From assembly GCA_028289365.1 (NCBI GenBank), contig JANQQM010000029.1, forward strand, positions 1 to 44,384: 44,384 nt of DNA, written 5' to 3'. This stretch comes from Salaquimonas sp. (GTDB lineage Bacteria > Pseudomonadota > Alphaproteobacteria > Rhizobiales > Rhizobiaceae). Below the pieces are notes generated by a model, which was given only the letters and a program-made list of their open reading frames with translations, was not told the DNA's origin and ran no database searches. This document shows, in pieces, positions 32,552 to 42,416 of this stretch (position 1 is the first letter of the stretch; the number at the start of each line of letters is the position of its first letter). The position numbers were made by a program, and so were the translations under genes.

Positions 32552-33339
32552 TACTCGACGCTCGCAAATTCACGTTGATCGCTCACGATCAATTCAACAT
32601 CTGAGGCAAGACACAACTCTTGAATATCATCGCTTGGCGGCGCATCGGTCACGAAAATATCCATTTCAGAGATGTGACCAATCTGTACTGGTGCCCTTCT
32701 TTCAAATTTGGATGCATCGGCAACCAGTATTTTCTGACGCGCCTGGCTCAGAATTGCCTGTGCAACTCGTACTTCACGGTAATCAAAGTCGAGCAGAGCA
32801 CCTTCCCCATCGATTGCAGACGCACCGATAACCGCATAGTCGACCTTGAATTGCTTGATGAGATCCACCGCCGCGGCACCCACGATGCCGCCATCGCTCT
32901 TGCGTACCATCCCGCCCGATACGACAAGGTCCACATCAGGTGCCTCCGAAAGGATCATTGCGACATTCAGATTGTTGGTAATCACCATCAGCCCCTTGTG
33001 ACGGCGCAAGCTATGAGCCACAGCCTCTGTGGTGGTTCCGATATTCAATATAAGGGAGGCGTTCTCAGGAATGAGCTGGGCGACAGTTTGTGCAATACGC
33101 GCTTTTCCTTCAGCAGCTATCTCACGTCTCGCACGATAGGCAAGATTAACCGTATTGCTTGGAAACACGGCGCCACCATGCACCCGGTGCAGCCGTTCCA
33201 TGTCACATAAATCGTTCAGATCCTTGCGGATCGTCTGCGGGGTTACTCCAAATCTGCGCGACAGGGATTCGACATCAACCCGGCCTTCACTCCGCGCAAT
33301 GTCAAGAATATCCGTCTGCCGAGGCGGCAACGCCTGCAT
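32551..33339 (-). CDS. glpR: DeoR-family glycerol-3-phosphate repressor
   Basis: I start at 33339, where GGAGG is eight bases away; an ATG at 33345 touches that site. The product has 262 residues. The DeoR helix-turn-helix is at about 4-58 (VDVESLSRRFGVTPQTIRKDL), and the sugar-phosphate sensor domain follows, with LNIGTTTEAVA near 98 and the YAVIGASAID segment. In the family, glycerol 3-phosphate relieves repression. It is first gene before glpD. Likely targets are the palindromes at 33359-33426. Confidence 0.94.
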   Translation of the reverse strand: MQALPPRQTDILDIARSEGRVDVESLSRRFGVTPQTIRKDLNDLCDMERLHRVHGGAVFPSNTVNLAYRARREIAAEGKARIAQTVAQLIPENASLILNIGTTTEAVAHSLRRHKGLMVITNNLNVAMILSEAPDVDLVVSGGMVRKSDGGIVGAAAVDLIKQFKVDYAVIGASAIDGEGALLDFDYREVRVAQAILSQARQKILVADASKFERRAPVQIGHISEMDIFVTDAPPSDDIQELCLASDVELIVSDQREFASVE

Positions 33340-33345
33340 GATCAT

Positions 33346-33501
33346 CTCCTCCGATCACTTTCGGAATAATTACGAACCGAAAACAAAAAAATCAATAGCG
33401 AACCTATTGACTTTCGTTTTTTTTCGTATTTTTCTGTCTGTGGTTCAAAATGGATCACCCCTGACCTATTCTTGAATCCAAATTATCCTGGAGGAGAACG
33501 T
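33346..33501. promoter_or_regulatory. glp divergent promoter with candidate GlpR operators
   Basis: Between glpR and glpV lie TTTCGG (33359-33364) with CCGAAA (33377-33382), TCAATAG (33392-33398) with CTATTGA (33404-33410), and two TTTCG direct repeats at 33412-33416 and 33422-33426, ten bases apart. TTTCG-type repeats are common in operators of rhizobial DeoR repressors. A possible -35 box TTGACT is at 33407-33412, so the direct repeats would overlap the glpV core promoter, as expected for repression. Confidence 0.6.
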
Positions 33502-35238
33502 ATGAAAAAGTTGCTTTTAGCTTCGGCTGCTGCCGTCGCTTTGAACATGGCTTGCATGCCGGCTTTCGCTGGCATGGCAGAAGCGGAAAAGTGGGTGAAT
33601 GATGAATTCCAGCCTTCCGTGCTCACAAAAGATGAGCAGATGCAGGAGATGGAATGGTTCATCAATGCCGCAAAACCTTTTGCTGGCATGGAGATCAATG
33701 TCCTTTCGGAAGGCATTCCGACTCACAGCTATGAATCCGAAACCCTTACTAAGGCATTTGAGGAAATCACCGGCATCAAGGTCAATCACCAGATCCTTGG
33801 TGAAGGTGAAGTCGTTCAGGCGGTTCAAACCCAAATGCAGACCGGAAGAAATCTGTATGACGCCTATGTCAACGATTCCGATCTGATTGGAACCCATTCA
33901 CGCCTGCAACTTGCCCGAAACTTGACAGACTGGATGGCGGGTGAAGGCAAGGATGTCACAAATCCGATGCTCGACCTTGCCGACTTCATGGGCACGTCAT
34001 TCACCACCGGTCCGGATGGTGACCTCTATCAGTTGCCCGATCAGCAATTCGCCAACCTCTACTGGTTCCGCAAGGACTGGTTCGATCGCGAAGACCTGAA
34101 AAAACAATTCAAGGATAAATACGGATATGAACTGGGCGTACCGGTCAACTGGTCAGCCTATGAAGATATCGCTGAATTCTTCTCAAAAGACGTCAAGGAG
34201 ATCGATGGCACGACTATCTATGGTCATATGGACTATGGAAAGCGCGCTCCTGACCTTGGATGGCGCATGACTGATGCCTGGCTTTCAATGGCTGGCACAG
34301 GGAGCCAGGGCGAACCAAATGGCATACCGATTGACGAATGGGGCATCCGCATGGAAGCCGGTTCGTGTAATCCTCAGGGCGCGAGCGTTTCACGTGGCGG
34401 GGAAGCCAATGGGCCTGCTTCAGTCTACGCTATTCGCAAGTGGGATGAATGGCTCCGCAATTATGCGCCTCCCGGTGCAGCGGATTACGACTTCTATCAG
34501 TCCTTGCCAGCACTTGCCCAAGGCAATGTTGCTCAGCAGATTTTCTGGTACACTGCCTTCACCGCAACCATGGTTGCACCCAAATCCGAAGGTAATAATA
34601 CGGTCGATGATGATGGAAATCCGCTATGGCGGATGGCACCATCACCCCATGGCCCATACTGGAAAGAGGGACAAAAGGTCGGCTATCAGGACGTGGGATC
34701 ATGGACCATCCTTAAATCTACACCCGATGACCGCGCCAAGGCCGCTTGGCTTTATGCCCAGTTTGCAGTCTCCAAGACTGTCGATGTGAAAAAGTCTCAG
34801 GTGGGTTTGACCTTCATCCGCGATTCAACGGTTAATCATCAAAGCTTTACCGATCGTGCACCAAAATTGGGCGGTCTGGTCGAGTTCTATCGTTCGCCTG
34901 ACCGCGTACGTTGGTCGCCAACAGGCATTAACGTTCCCGACTATCCGAAACTGGCACAGATCTGGTGGCAGCAGATTGGTGACGTGAACTCAGGCGCCTT
35001 TACGCCTCAAGAGGCTATGGATCGCCTCGCTGAGGAGATGGACATTACAATGGCCCGTATGCAACGCGCAGACGAAGCCGGTAATGTCTATGGTGGATGT
35101 GGACCGCGCCTCAACGAGCCGAAGGATCCTTCCGAATGGCTCGGAAAGCCTGACGGCCCGAAAGCCAAGCTGGACAATGAGAAGCCTCAGGGCGAGACCG
35201 TCAACTATGACGATCTGATTGCCAGCTGGAAGCTGTAG
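33502..35238 (+). CDS. glpV: Glycerol ABC transporter substrate-binding protein
   Basis: The start at 33502 follows GGAGGAG, giving 578 residues; an upstream in-frame ATG at 33472 is inside the leader. Residues 1-25 are a Sec signal with a likely AFA cleavage site (MKKLLLASAAAVALNMACMPAFA). The mature part matches the long GlpV family. It binds glycerol in the periplasm and delivers it to the GlpP/GlpQ channel. In Rhizobium leguminosarum glpV is last in the operon; here it is first, followed by a hairpin. Confidence 0.92.
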   Translation: MKKLLLASAAAVALNMACMPAFAGMAEAEKWVNDEFQPSVLTKDEQMQEMEWFINAAKPFAGMEINVLSEGIPTHSYESETLTKAFEEITGIKVNHQILGEGEVVQAVQTQMQTGRNLYDAYVNDSDLIGTHSRLQLARNLTDWMAGEGKDVTNPMLDLADFMGTSFTTGPDGDLYQLPDQQFANLYWFRKDWFDREDLKKQFKDKYGYELGVPVNWSAYEDIAEFFSKDVKEIDGTTIYGHMDYGKRAPDLGWRMTDAWLSMAGTGSQGEPNGIPIDEWGIRMEAGSCNPQGASVSRGGEANGPASVYAIRKWDEWLRNYAPPGAADYDFYQSLPALAQGNVAQQIFWYTAFTATMVAPKSEGNNTVDDDGNPLWRMAPSPHGPYWKEGQKVGYQDVGSWTILKSTPDDRAKAAWLYAQFAVSKTVDVKKSQVGLTFIRDSTVNHQSFTDRAPKLGGLVEFYRSPDRVRWSPTGINVPDYPKLAQIWWQQIGDVNSGAFTPQEAMDRLAEEMDITMARMQRADEAGNVYGGCGPRLNEPKDPSEWLGKPDGPKAKLDNEKPQGETVNYDDLIASWKL

Positions 35239-35265
35239 GATCGCTTCGATCTAACAATATAAATC

Positions 35266-35297
35266 GTCCCGGCGCCCTGATAAAACGGCGCCGGGGC
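35266..35297 (+). terminator. Hairpin between glpV and glpS
   Basis: CCCGGCGCC at 35268-35276 pairs with GGCGCCGGG at 35287-35295 around a 10-base loop, and two outer pairs extend it to 35266-35297. It lies 29 bases after the glpV stop and 55 bases before glpS. It probably stabilises glpV mRNA or partly stops transcription, giving excess binding protein over ATPases and permeases. Confidence 0.6.
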
Positions 35298-35352
35298 TGT
35301 TCCCTTGAGTACAGATAGCTGACACAGAAATCCCATTCCCGGAGATACGGAA

Positions 35353-36423
35353 GTGCTTGAACTCAAACAGGTCGTGAAAAAGGTGGGCGCAGAGACGCAT
35401 ATCTACTCCGCCAATCTCACGCTGGAACCTGGAAGTTTCAATATATTGCTGGGCACGACCCTGGCCGGGAAAACCACCCTGATGCAATTGATGGCCGGTC
35501 TGGAGAAGCCGACCTCCGGCGAAATCTGGTTCAACGGTGAAAACGTGACCGGTATGGCAGTACAGAAACGCAACGTTTCCATGGTCTACCAGCAATTCAT
35601 CAACTATCCGAACATGACGGTCTTTGAAAACATCGCCTCGCCGCTCCGGGTCTCCAGAATAAGCGAGGATCTCGTCAAGAAGCGTGTTGGTGATATGGCC
35701 GAACTGATGAAGATTTCAGCCATGCTGGATCGTCATCCCTCAGAATTATCCGGCGGACAACAGCAGCGAACCGCCATGGCAAGAGCCATGGTCAAGGATT
35801 CCGACTTGATTTTGCTCGACGAACCGCTTGCAAACCTGGATTTCAAGCTGCGCGAGGAATTGCGCGATGAATTGCCCAGGATCTTCAATGAACGAAATTG
35901 TATTGTCGGCTACGCAACGACCGAACCAACGGAAGCGCTGCTATTTGGTGGCCGTACAGCCGCTCTGCATGAAGGTCATGTGGTGGATTTCGGACCGACT
36001 GGCGAAATCTATCGGCATCCATCCAGCCTACTGAGCGCCCAGGTTTTTTCCGAACCACCGATCAACACCGCGCAGGTAACCAAATCGGGTGATCGGATAA
36101 TCCTCAATGAAAAGGTCAGCTGGAAAGCGGACAAGGCGCTACCCGATGGCAAATACACAATTGGCATACGGGCGCATCATGTCCTGCCCAAGAAGGAAAA
36201 CAAGGACGCTGTCGCAATTGATGGCACGGTCCAGGTAGCCGAACTCAGCGGATCAGAAAGCATGATCCATTTTGACGCCTATGGCGAATCCTGGGTTTCG
36301 CTTTCGCACGGTGTCCATCCCTTCGAATCCGGACAGGAAGCGACGCTCTACGCCGATGTCTCGAGAAGTTTTTACTTCGACCAGTCGGGAAAAATGATGA
36401 ATTTGAAGGCTGGGGGTGCGTAA
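35353..36423 (+). CDS. glpS: Glycerol ABC importer ATPase GlpS, switch histidine replaced
   Basis: The 356-residue protein begins with GTG and belongs to the MalK/UgpC-type ATPases with a C-terminal OB-fold regulatory region. Walker A is GTTLAGKTT at 34-42, signature LSGGQQQR starts at 132, and Walker B LILLDEP has Asp156 and Glu157. The switch (H-loop) region reads YATTEPTEA, so Thr190 stands where a His normally sits (compare YVTHDQTEA in GlpT). It pairs with GlpT, giving an asymmetric ATPase dimer. It opens the glpSTPQU block. Confidence 0.93.
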   Translation: MLELKQVVKKVGAETHIYSANLTLEPGSFNILLGTTLAGKTTLMQLMAGLEKPTSGEIWFNGENVTGMAVQKRNVSMVYQQFINYPNMTVFENIASPLRVSRISEDLVKKRVGDMAELMKISAMLDRHPSELSGGQQQRTAMARAMVKDSDLILLDEPLANLDFKLREELRDELPRIFNERNCIVGYATTEPTEALLFGGRTAALHEGHVVDFGPTGEIYRHPSSLLSAQVFSEPPINTAQVTKSGDRIILNEKVSWKADKALPDGKYTIGIRAHHVLPKKENKDAVAIDGTVQVAELSGSESMIHFDAYGESWVSLSHGVHPFESGQEATLYADVSRSFYFDQSGKMMNLKAGGA

Positions 36424-36429
36424 ATCGAC

Positions 36430-37506
36430 ATGGCCAAGATCACACTTTCCCACCTGAAGCACAGCTACTACCCCAACCCCACCAAGAGTGAGGATTGGGC
36501 TCTGAAGGAATTGAATCTCGAATGGGATGACGGCGGCGCCTATGCGCTTCTTGGACCGTCGGGTTGCGGCAAGACCACGCTGCTCAACATCATTTCGGGC
36601 CTGCTCATCCCGTCACACGGCAACGTGATATTTGACGAGGAAGACGTCACCGACTTGCCGCCGGAAGAACGCCACATCGCTCAGGTTTTCCAGTTCCCCG
36701 TCGTCTACGACACGATGACGGTCTACGACAACCTGGCCTTCCCGCTGAGAAATCGCGGCATTGACGAGGAAACCGTCAAATCACGCGTCACCGAAATTGC
36801 AGAAATGACCGACCTGACCGCGATGCTCGATAGGCGAGCGTCAGGCCTCACTGCCGATGGCAAGCAGAAAATATCACTGGGTCGTGGCCTGGTCAGAAAC
36901 GACGTCAACGCAATCCTGTTCGACGAACCGCTGACCGTTATCGACCCGCATCTCAAATTTCAATTGCGCTCCAAGCTCAAGGAGCTGCATCAGCGTATTC
37001 AAAATACCATGATCTACGTCACGCACGACCAGACGGAGGCGCTGACATTTGCCGACAAGGTTGTCGTCATGAATGTTGGTGAGGTTGTTCAGATCGGCAC
37101 GCCGGAGGAACTGTTTGAAACCCCGCAACATACCTTTGTCGGGCATTTCATCGGCTCGCCGGGCATGAACGTGCTCCCCTGTGAAATCAAGAATGGGGCA
37201 GCGTTTCTGAACGGTTCAAAAATCACCACCACCAACAAGGCGCCCAAGGACATCAAGAAAGCCGAGATCGGCGTTCGGCCTGAATATGTCACCTTTTCCG
37301 ATAAGGGCATCGATGCCGATATCGTCAAGGTCTCAGATGCCGGTCGTTTCAATATCGTTGACACGATGTGCGCCGGACAATCCGTAAAACTGCTTGTTCA
37401 GGAAGGTGCTTCGATACCAACCGGTTCAGCAAAACTGGCCTTTGCGCCTAACAGCACCCGCATCTACAGCGATGGCTGGCTGGTCGGAGAAGGAGGCGCA
37501 AAATGA
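36430..37506 (+). CDS. glpT: Glycerol ABC importer ATPase GlpT, degenerate signature
   Basis: The 358-residue ATPase has Walker A GPSGCGKTT at 42-50, Walker B AILFDEP with Asp165 and Glu166, and a normal switch His199 in YVTHDQTEA. The ABC signature is altered: where LSGGQQQR is expected the sequence reads ASGLTADGKQK at 137-147. Its defect complements that of GlpS. A C-terminal MalK-like regulatory region follows. It starts 6 bases after glpS and its stop overlaps the glpP start (ATGA). Name taken from the rhizobial glp operon; it is not the E. coli GlpT antiporter. Confidence 0.93.
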   Translation: MAKITLSHLKHSYYPNPTKSEDWALKELNLEWDDGGAYALLGPSGCGKTTLLNIISGLLIPSHGNVIFDEEDVTDLPPEERHIAQVFQFPVVYDTMTVYDNLAFPLRNRGIDEETVKSRVTEIAEMTDLTAMLDRRASGLTADGKQKISLGRGLVRNDVNAILFDEPLTVIDPHLKFQLRSKLKELHQRIQNTMIYVTHDQTEALTFADKVVVMNVGEVVQIGTPEELFETPQHTFVGHFIGSPGMNVLPCEIKNGAAFLNGSKITTTNKAPKDIKKAEIGVRPEYVTFSDKGIDADIVKVSDAGRFNIVDTMCAGQSVKLLVQEGASIPTGSAKLAFAPNSTRIYSDGWLVGEGGAK

Positions 37507-38362
37507 ACAAGACCGTCAACCAGAAGGCCTGGTTCTTCGTCCTCCCCGTTTTGCTCCTGGTCGCATTCAACGCGATCGTTCCGCTGATGACGGTGGTAAA
37601 CTACTCCGTTCAGGAAACTTTCGGCGACAACGTGTTTTTCTGGTCGGGAATTTCTTGGTTTGAGCAAGTCCTGAAATCAAGCCGCTTCCACGAGGCACTA
37701 GGCAGGCAGCTATTCTTCACCTTTACGATCCTGGCAATCGAGGTCCCGCTTGGCGTGATCATTGCTTTGGCAATGCCCCGCAAAGGGCCCTGGGTATCGG
37801 TTTGTCTTGTTCTGATGGCAATGCCGCTCCTGATTCCCTGGAATGTCGTGGGCGCCATGTGGAACATTTTCGGCCTTCCCGAAATCGGCTTGCTTGGCAA
37901 GACCCTCAATACACTGGGATTTGACTATAATTATACACGCCAACCGGGAGCCGCCTGGTTCACGCTGATCCTGATGGATGTCTGGCACTGGACCTCGCTC
38001 GTCGTCCTGCTGGCATATGCGGGTCTGGTGTCGATCCCGGATGCCTATTATCAGGCTGCCAAGATTGACGGCGCCAGTTCCTGGTCGATTTTCAGATATA
38101 TTCAGCTTCCGAAGATGAAGCGCGTCCTGACGATCGCAATCCTGCTGCGCTTCATGGATTCGTTCAACATTTACACCGAACCGTCCGTCTTGACCGGCGG
38201 CGGCCCCGGAAACTCGACAACGCTGCTTTCGATTGATCTTGTAAAGATCGCGCTTGGCCAATTCGACCTTGGTCCGGCTGCAGCAATGTCGCTGATCTAC
38301 TTCCTCGTTATCCTGCTGATGAGCTGGATCTTCTACACTGTCATGACCCGAAATGAGGACCA

Positions 38363-38366
<4 letters not shown>
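37503..38366 (+). CDS. glpP: Glycerol ABC importer permease GlpP
   Basis: The 287-residue membrane protein has six predicted helices, and the EAA loop YYQAAKIDGASSWSIFRYIQLP (about 180-200) docks the ATPases. It is the MalF/UgpA-like half of the channel. It overlaps both neighbours by four bases (ATGA at each junction), a sign of tight coupling with glpT and glpQ. The order S-T-P-Q-U matches the glycerol transporter operon described in Rhizobium. Confidence 0.93.
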
Positions 38367-39166
<800 letters not shown>

Positions 39167-39176
39167 GGAGAACAAG

Positions 39177-39500
39177 ATGGAAGACGCAGCACTCTTCAGC
39201 TTTCAGTGGTGGACCGAACCCCTCGGCACATGGATGGCTTGGACCAGGGCAACGATTGCCTTCTTCACCTTCATCCTGGCCTGCATAACCGCAATGGGAA
39301 TTTGGGAATATTATAGCCCGGGCGGCAGTCCGCGGCGCGGCGTATTCGCGCTGGATACTACACGCGGTGACCGGCTGTTTATTTCGCTTCTCGGCAGCGC
39401 TTTCATCTTCATCGCATGGCTGTTCTTTGTCGGACCGCCACTTTGGTGGCCACTGCTGATTTGCATGGTCTGGGCAGTGTTTGTTTTTCGCTACGTCTAA
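39177..39500 (+). CDS. glpU: Small membrane protein GlpU (DUF2160 family)
   Basis: From the ATG at 39177, seven bases after GAGGAG, the protein has 107 residues; a longer frame from 39120 overlaps glpQ. It has three hydrophobic segments, at about 22-40, 60-80 and 85-103, and the stretch IWEYYSPGGSPRRGVFALDT. It matches the small DUF2160 protein that sits in rhizobial glycerol operons. Its role in the transporter is not established; it may be an accessory membrane subunit. Confidence 0.88.
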   Translation: MEDAALFSFQWWTEPLGTWMAWTRATIAFFTFILACITAMGIWEYYSPGGSPRRGVFALDTTRGDRLFISLLGSAFIFIAWLFFVGPPLWWPLLICMVWAVFVFRYV

Positions 39501-39505
39501 AGGAA

Positions 39506-39530
39506 ATGGCCGCATCAGCGATGCGGCCAT
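39506..39530. terminator. 11-bp bidirectional terminator-like hairpin
   Basis: ATGGCCGCATC at 39506-39516 pairs perfectly with GATGCGGCCAT at 39520-39530, loop of three bases. It lies between the convergent ends of glpU (stop 39500) and the dehydrogenase gene (stop 39551). On the minus strand TTCCTTT follows, so it can end transcription from both sides. Confidence 0.75.
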
Positions 39531-39550
39531 GAATTGTCGAATACCTGCTC

Positions 39551-41002
39551 CTAGACGCTGAAGCAGACATATTTCATTTCCAGATATTCATCGAGCCCAT
39601 ACTTCGAGCCCTCACGTCCCAGTCCGGAAGATTTCACCCCGCCAAATGGTGCTTCGGCAGTCGAGACCAGGCCGGTATTGACCCCGACCATGCCATATTC
39701 CAATTCCTCGGCAACATGCCAGACCCGGCTGAGATCATTGCTGTAGAAATAGGAGGCAAGGCCAAATTCGGTATCATTGGCGAGTTCGATTGCCTCCTCA
39801 TCGGTGTCAAACGGGATCAACGGCGCCAGCGGCCCGAAAGTCTCTTCCTTGATGATTTTCATGCCACTTTTTACGCCGGTGATCACCGTGGGCTGAAAAA
39901 ACAGACCACCAAGGTCAGATCGACCACCACCGGTCAGCACATTTGCGCCTTTCGAAACGGCATCTTCGAGATGATCTTCGACCTTGGCCAATCCCTCTTC
40001 ATCGATCAACGGTCCGATATTGTTGCCGTCAACCATGCCATCACCGACCTTGAGTTTGGACGTCGCCTTGGCCAGTTTCTCCGCAAACGCATCGTAAACG
40101 CCCTTCTGCACATAGATCCGGTTGGCACAGACGCAGGTTTGTCCGGAATTGCGGTATTTGGCGATGATCGCGCCTTCTACCGCCTTGTCGAGATCCGCAT
40201 CGTCAAACACGATGAATGGCGCATTGCCGCCCAGTTCCAGCGACAATTTCTTGATGTCATGGGCACATTGCCGGATCAGTATCCGGCCAACTTCGGTGGA
40301 TCCGGTAAAGGTCAGTTTCCTGACCTTCGGATTGGCACAAAGCTCCTGACCCATGCCGACATAATCAAGCCCAGGAACAATACTCAAAATACCCTTGGGC
40401 AATCCTGCCCGCTCAGCCAGGACAGCCAATGCCAAGGCTGACAATGGTGTCTTCTCGGCAGGACGCCCAACGAAACTACACCCCGAGGCAAGCGCCGGCG
40501 CAACTTTTCGCGCAATCATTGCGTTGGGGAAGTTCCACGGCGTAATCGAGCCGACAACACCTACCGGCTGCCTGAGCACCAACAATCGTTTGTCTTCCTG
40601 ATGACCCGGAATAATGTCTCCATATACACGCCGCGCCTCCTCGGCAAACCATTGGATAAAGCTCGCGCCATAGGCGATTTCACCGCGCGCTTCCGCAAGC
40701 GGCTTGCCCATTTCAGCCGTCAGAATGAGAGCAAGATCTTCCTGATTATCCAGCGTCAATTGCTGCCACTTCAGTAGCAGGGTACATCTTTCTTTGGCCG
40801 TTTTGGCTGCCCAGGCCTTTTGCGCATCATAGGCTGCATCAATTGCGCGGGTGACATCGCCAGCCTCCATGTCCGCAACCTCCGCAACTGTCTCACCAGT
40901 CGCGGGATTGGTTATCGGTGAGGTCTTCTTTCCCTTTACCCATTCGCCGCCAATAAAGGCGCGCGTTTCGAGCAGGCTCGGGTCTTTCAGATCAAGTTTC
41001 AT
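39551..41002 (-). CDS. gabD: Succinate-semialdehyde dehydrogenase
   Basis: The 483-residue aldehyde dehydrogenase has catalytic Cys290 in GQTCVCANR and general base Glu256 in LSLELGGNAP, plus TFTGSTEVGR at 231-240 for NAD(P). The motif usually reading VKPAE is VGRPAE here, with Arg180 in place of the coenzyme-contacting Lys. Overall style and length fit GabD, which makes succinate from succinate semialdehyde. It starts nine bases after the iron alcohol dehydrogenase gene, which would supply the semialdehyde from 4-hydroxybutyrate. GAGGA precedes its ATG. Confidence 0.93.
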   Translation of the reverse strand: MKLDLKDPSLLETRAFIGGEWVKGKKTSPITNPATGETVAEVADMEAGDVTRAIDAAYDAQKAWAAKTAKERCTLLLKWQQLTLDNQEDLALILTAEMGKPLAEARGEIAYGASFIQWFAEEARRVYGDIIPGHQEDKRLLVLRQPVGVVGSITPWNFPNAMIARKVAPALASGCSFVGRPAEKTPLSALALAVLAERAGLPKGILSIVPGLDYVGMGQELCANPKVRKLTFTGSTEVGRILIRQCAHDIKKLSLELGGNAPFIVFDDADLDKAVEGAIIAKYRNSGQTCVCANRIYVQKGVYDAFAEKLAKATSKLKVGDGMVDGNNIGPLIDEEGLAKVEDHLEDAVSKGANVLTGGGRSDLGGLFFQPTVITGVKSGMKIIKEETFGPLAPLIPFDTDEEAIELANDTEFGLASYFYSNDLSRVWHVAEELEYGMVGVNTGLVSTAEAPFGGVKSSGLGREGSKYGLDEYLEMKYVCFSV

Positions 41003-41011
41003 TCTGCTTCC

Positions 41012-42169
41012 TCAATAGGCTGAATTGTAAATTGCAAGCGCGTCGATTTCGGTAATCTCGCGCGGGTTATTGACCAGCAATCTGGTCTGGTTCATCGCAT
41101 CGCTGGCCAGGGCCGGCAAGTTGTCTCGGGGAATATTCATCTCCCGCAGGGATTGTTGCAGCCCGCAGGCCGTGGAGAGTTCCGCAAGCTTCTCGCAAAA
41201 TGCCTCTGCCCTATCCTGCCCCTGCAACCCAACCAGTTCTGGAAAGGCGAAGGGTGCAATCTCTGCATAGGGTTCGGGCGCTGTCTTCGAATTGAACCGC
41301 AAGACATGCGGCAACACCAACGCATTGGAAAGACCATGTGGGATCTTGAAGTGTCCGCCGAGTGGATAGGCAAGTGCATGGACGGCAGCGACCGGAGAAT
41401 TCGCAAAAGACTGCCCGGCAAACATTGATCCCAGAAGCATCTGGGAACGTGCCGTCAATACATCACCACTTTCCACTGCCGTCAGAAGAGACCGGCTGAT
41501 AAGCGCCAATGCATTCCGTGCCAGCATCTGGGACATTGGATTATTGTTGGGGCTTGCCGATGCATAGGCTTCAATTGCATGTACCATCGCATCAATGCCG
41601 GTGGCCGCCGTGATATCGGGAGGCAAGCCAATCGTTAGTTCAGGATCCAGGAGCGCCACGTCGGGCAGGATAACGGGTGATACCACGCCCATCTTTTCCT
41701 TTTCCCCGGTCGTCACAATTGAAACCGGCGTGACTTCAGAACCGGTTCCCGCCGTTGTAGGAACAAGGACCAGTGGCAGGCGTGGTCCTTTTGCGTTTCC
41801 GACACCGTATATATCCTTCAGGGTTTCGGTTCCCGCTGACAACAGAGCCACCAGTTTTGCCACGTCGAGCGAGGACCCGCCGCCCAAACCGATGATCCCT
41901 TCGACGCCGGCATCCTTTGCAATTTTCGTAGCTTCCAGAATGACCGCTTCGGGCGGATCCGCGATAACCTCACTGTATAAAGTCACCTGGATGTCTGCTT
42001 CTTTGAGAAACGTCATTGCCCGATCGGCAATACCACTCTCAACAATACCAGCATCGGTAACAAACATTACCTTCTTGCCAATTTCCGTTCTCGCCAGAGT
42101 GCCGATTTCAGAAAGGGCACCGGCACCGAAACGGATACTCTTTGACGTATTGAAAACGAAGGGATTCAT
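41012..42169 (-). CDS. Iron-containing alcohol dehydrogenase (possible 4-hydroxybutyrate dehydrogenase)
   Basis: The 385-residue protein belongs to the group III metal-dependent alcohol dehydrogenases. GLGGGSSLDVAK at 94-105 binds NAD, VPTTAGTGSEVTP follows near 137, and the metal ligands lie in AMVHAIEAYAS and ALAYPLGGHFKIPHG. The gene lies directly upstream of gabD with nine bases between, and GAGGA precedes the ATG. This pairing suggests oxidation of 4-hydroxybutyrate to succinate semialdehyde and then succinate. Other primary alcohols are possible. Confidence 0.9.
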   Translation of the reverse strand: MNPFVFNTSKSIRFGAGALSEIGTLARTEIGKKVMFVTDAGIVESGIADRAMTFLKEADIQVTLYSEVIADPPEAVILEATKIAKDAGVEGIIGLGGGSSLDVAKLVALLSAGTETLKDIYGVGNAKGPRLPLVLVPTTAGTGSEVTPVSIVTTGEKEKMGVVSPVILPDVALLDPELTIGLPPDITAATGIDAMVHAIEAYASASPNNNPMSQMLARNALALISRSLLTAVESGDVLTARSQMLLGSMFAGQSFANSPVAAVHALAYPLGGHFKIPHGLSNALVLPHVLRFNSKTAPEPYAEIAPFAFPELVGLQGQDRAEAFCEKLAELSTACGLQQSLREMNIPRDNLPALASDAMNQTRLLVNNPREITEIDALAIYNSAY

Positions 42170-42416
42170 CTGGGTTCCTCATTCAATGCATGTAACCATG
42201 CAAGAACATCGGTGGTCGCTTTGGAAATAACCTTCGCATGTCAGGTTGGCATTAAGCCGTGATCGGCAAGCCATGCCTGCTGCTCGAAGAGACATTCCAC
42301 AGTTATTTAGACGGGATAATCAGGGAAATACAGTGCCAAATTGTCAAACTGCACTACGGTACGGCCAATTCTGCCCGGCCTTGTCGACACTCTCGACCTT
42401 CAGCATTCGCTACTGA
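42170..42416. promoter_or_regulatory. Region upstream of alcohol dehydrogenase with short palindrome
   Basis: This 247-base interval holds the promoter of the alcohol dehydrogenase/gabD unit. TGCATG at 42187-42192 and CATGCA at 42197-42202 form a perfect palindrome with a 4-base centre, about 18 bases before the start codon, where it could be an operator. No gene is visible. Confidence 0.4.

Noticed and set aside
39716-40441. 241-codon frame antisense to gabD
   Set aside because: Shadow of the aldehyde dehydrogenase.
41595-42230. 211-codon frame antisense to the iron alcohol dehydrogenase
   Set aside because: Shadow frame rich in Pro, Ser and Thr with no family signal.
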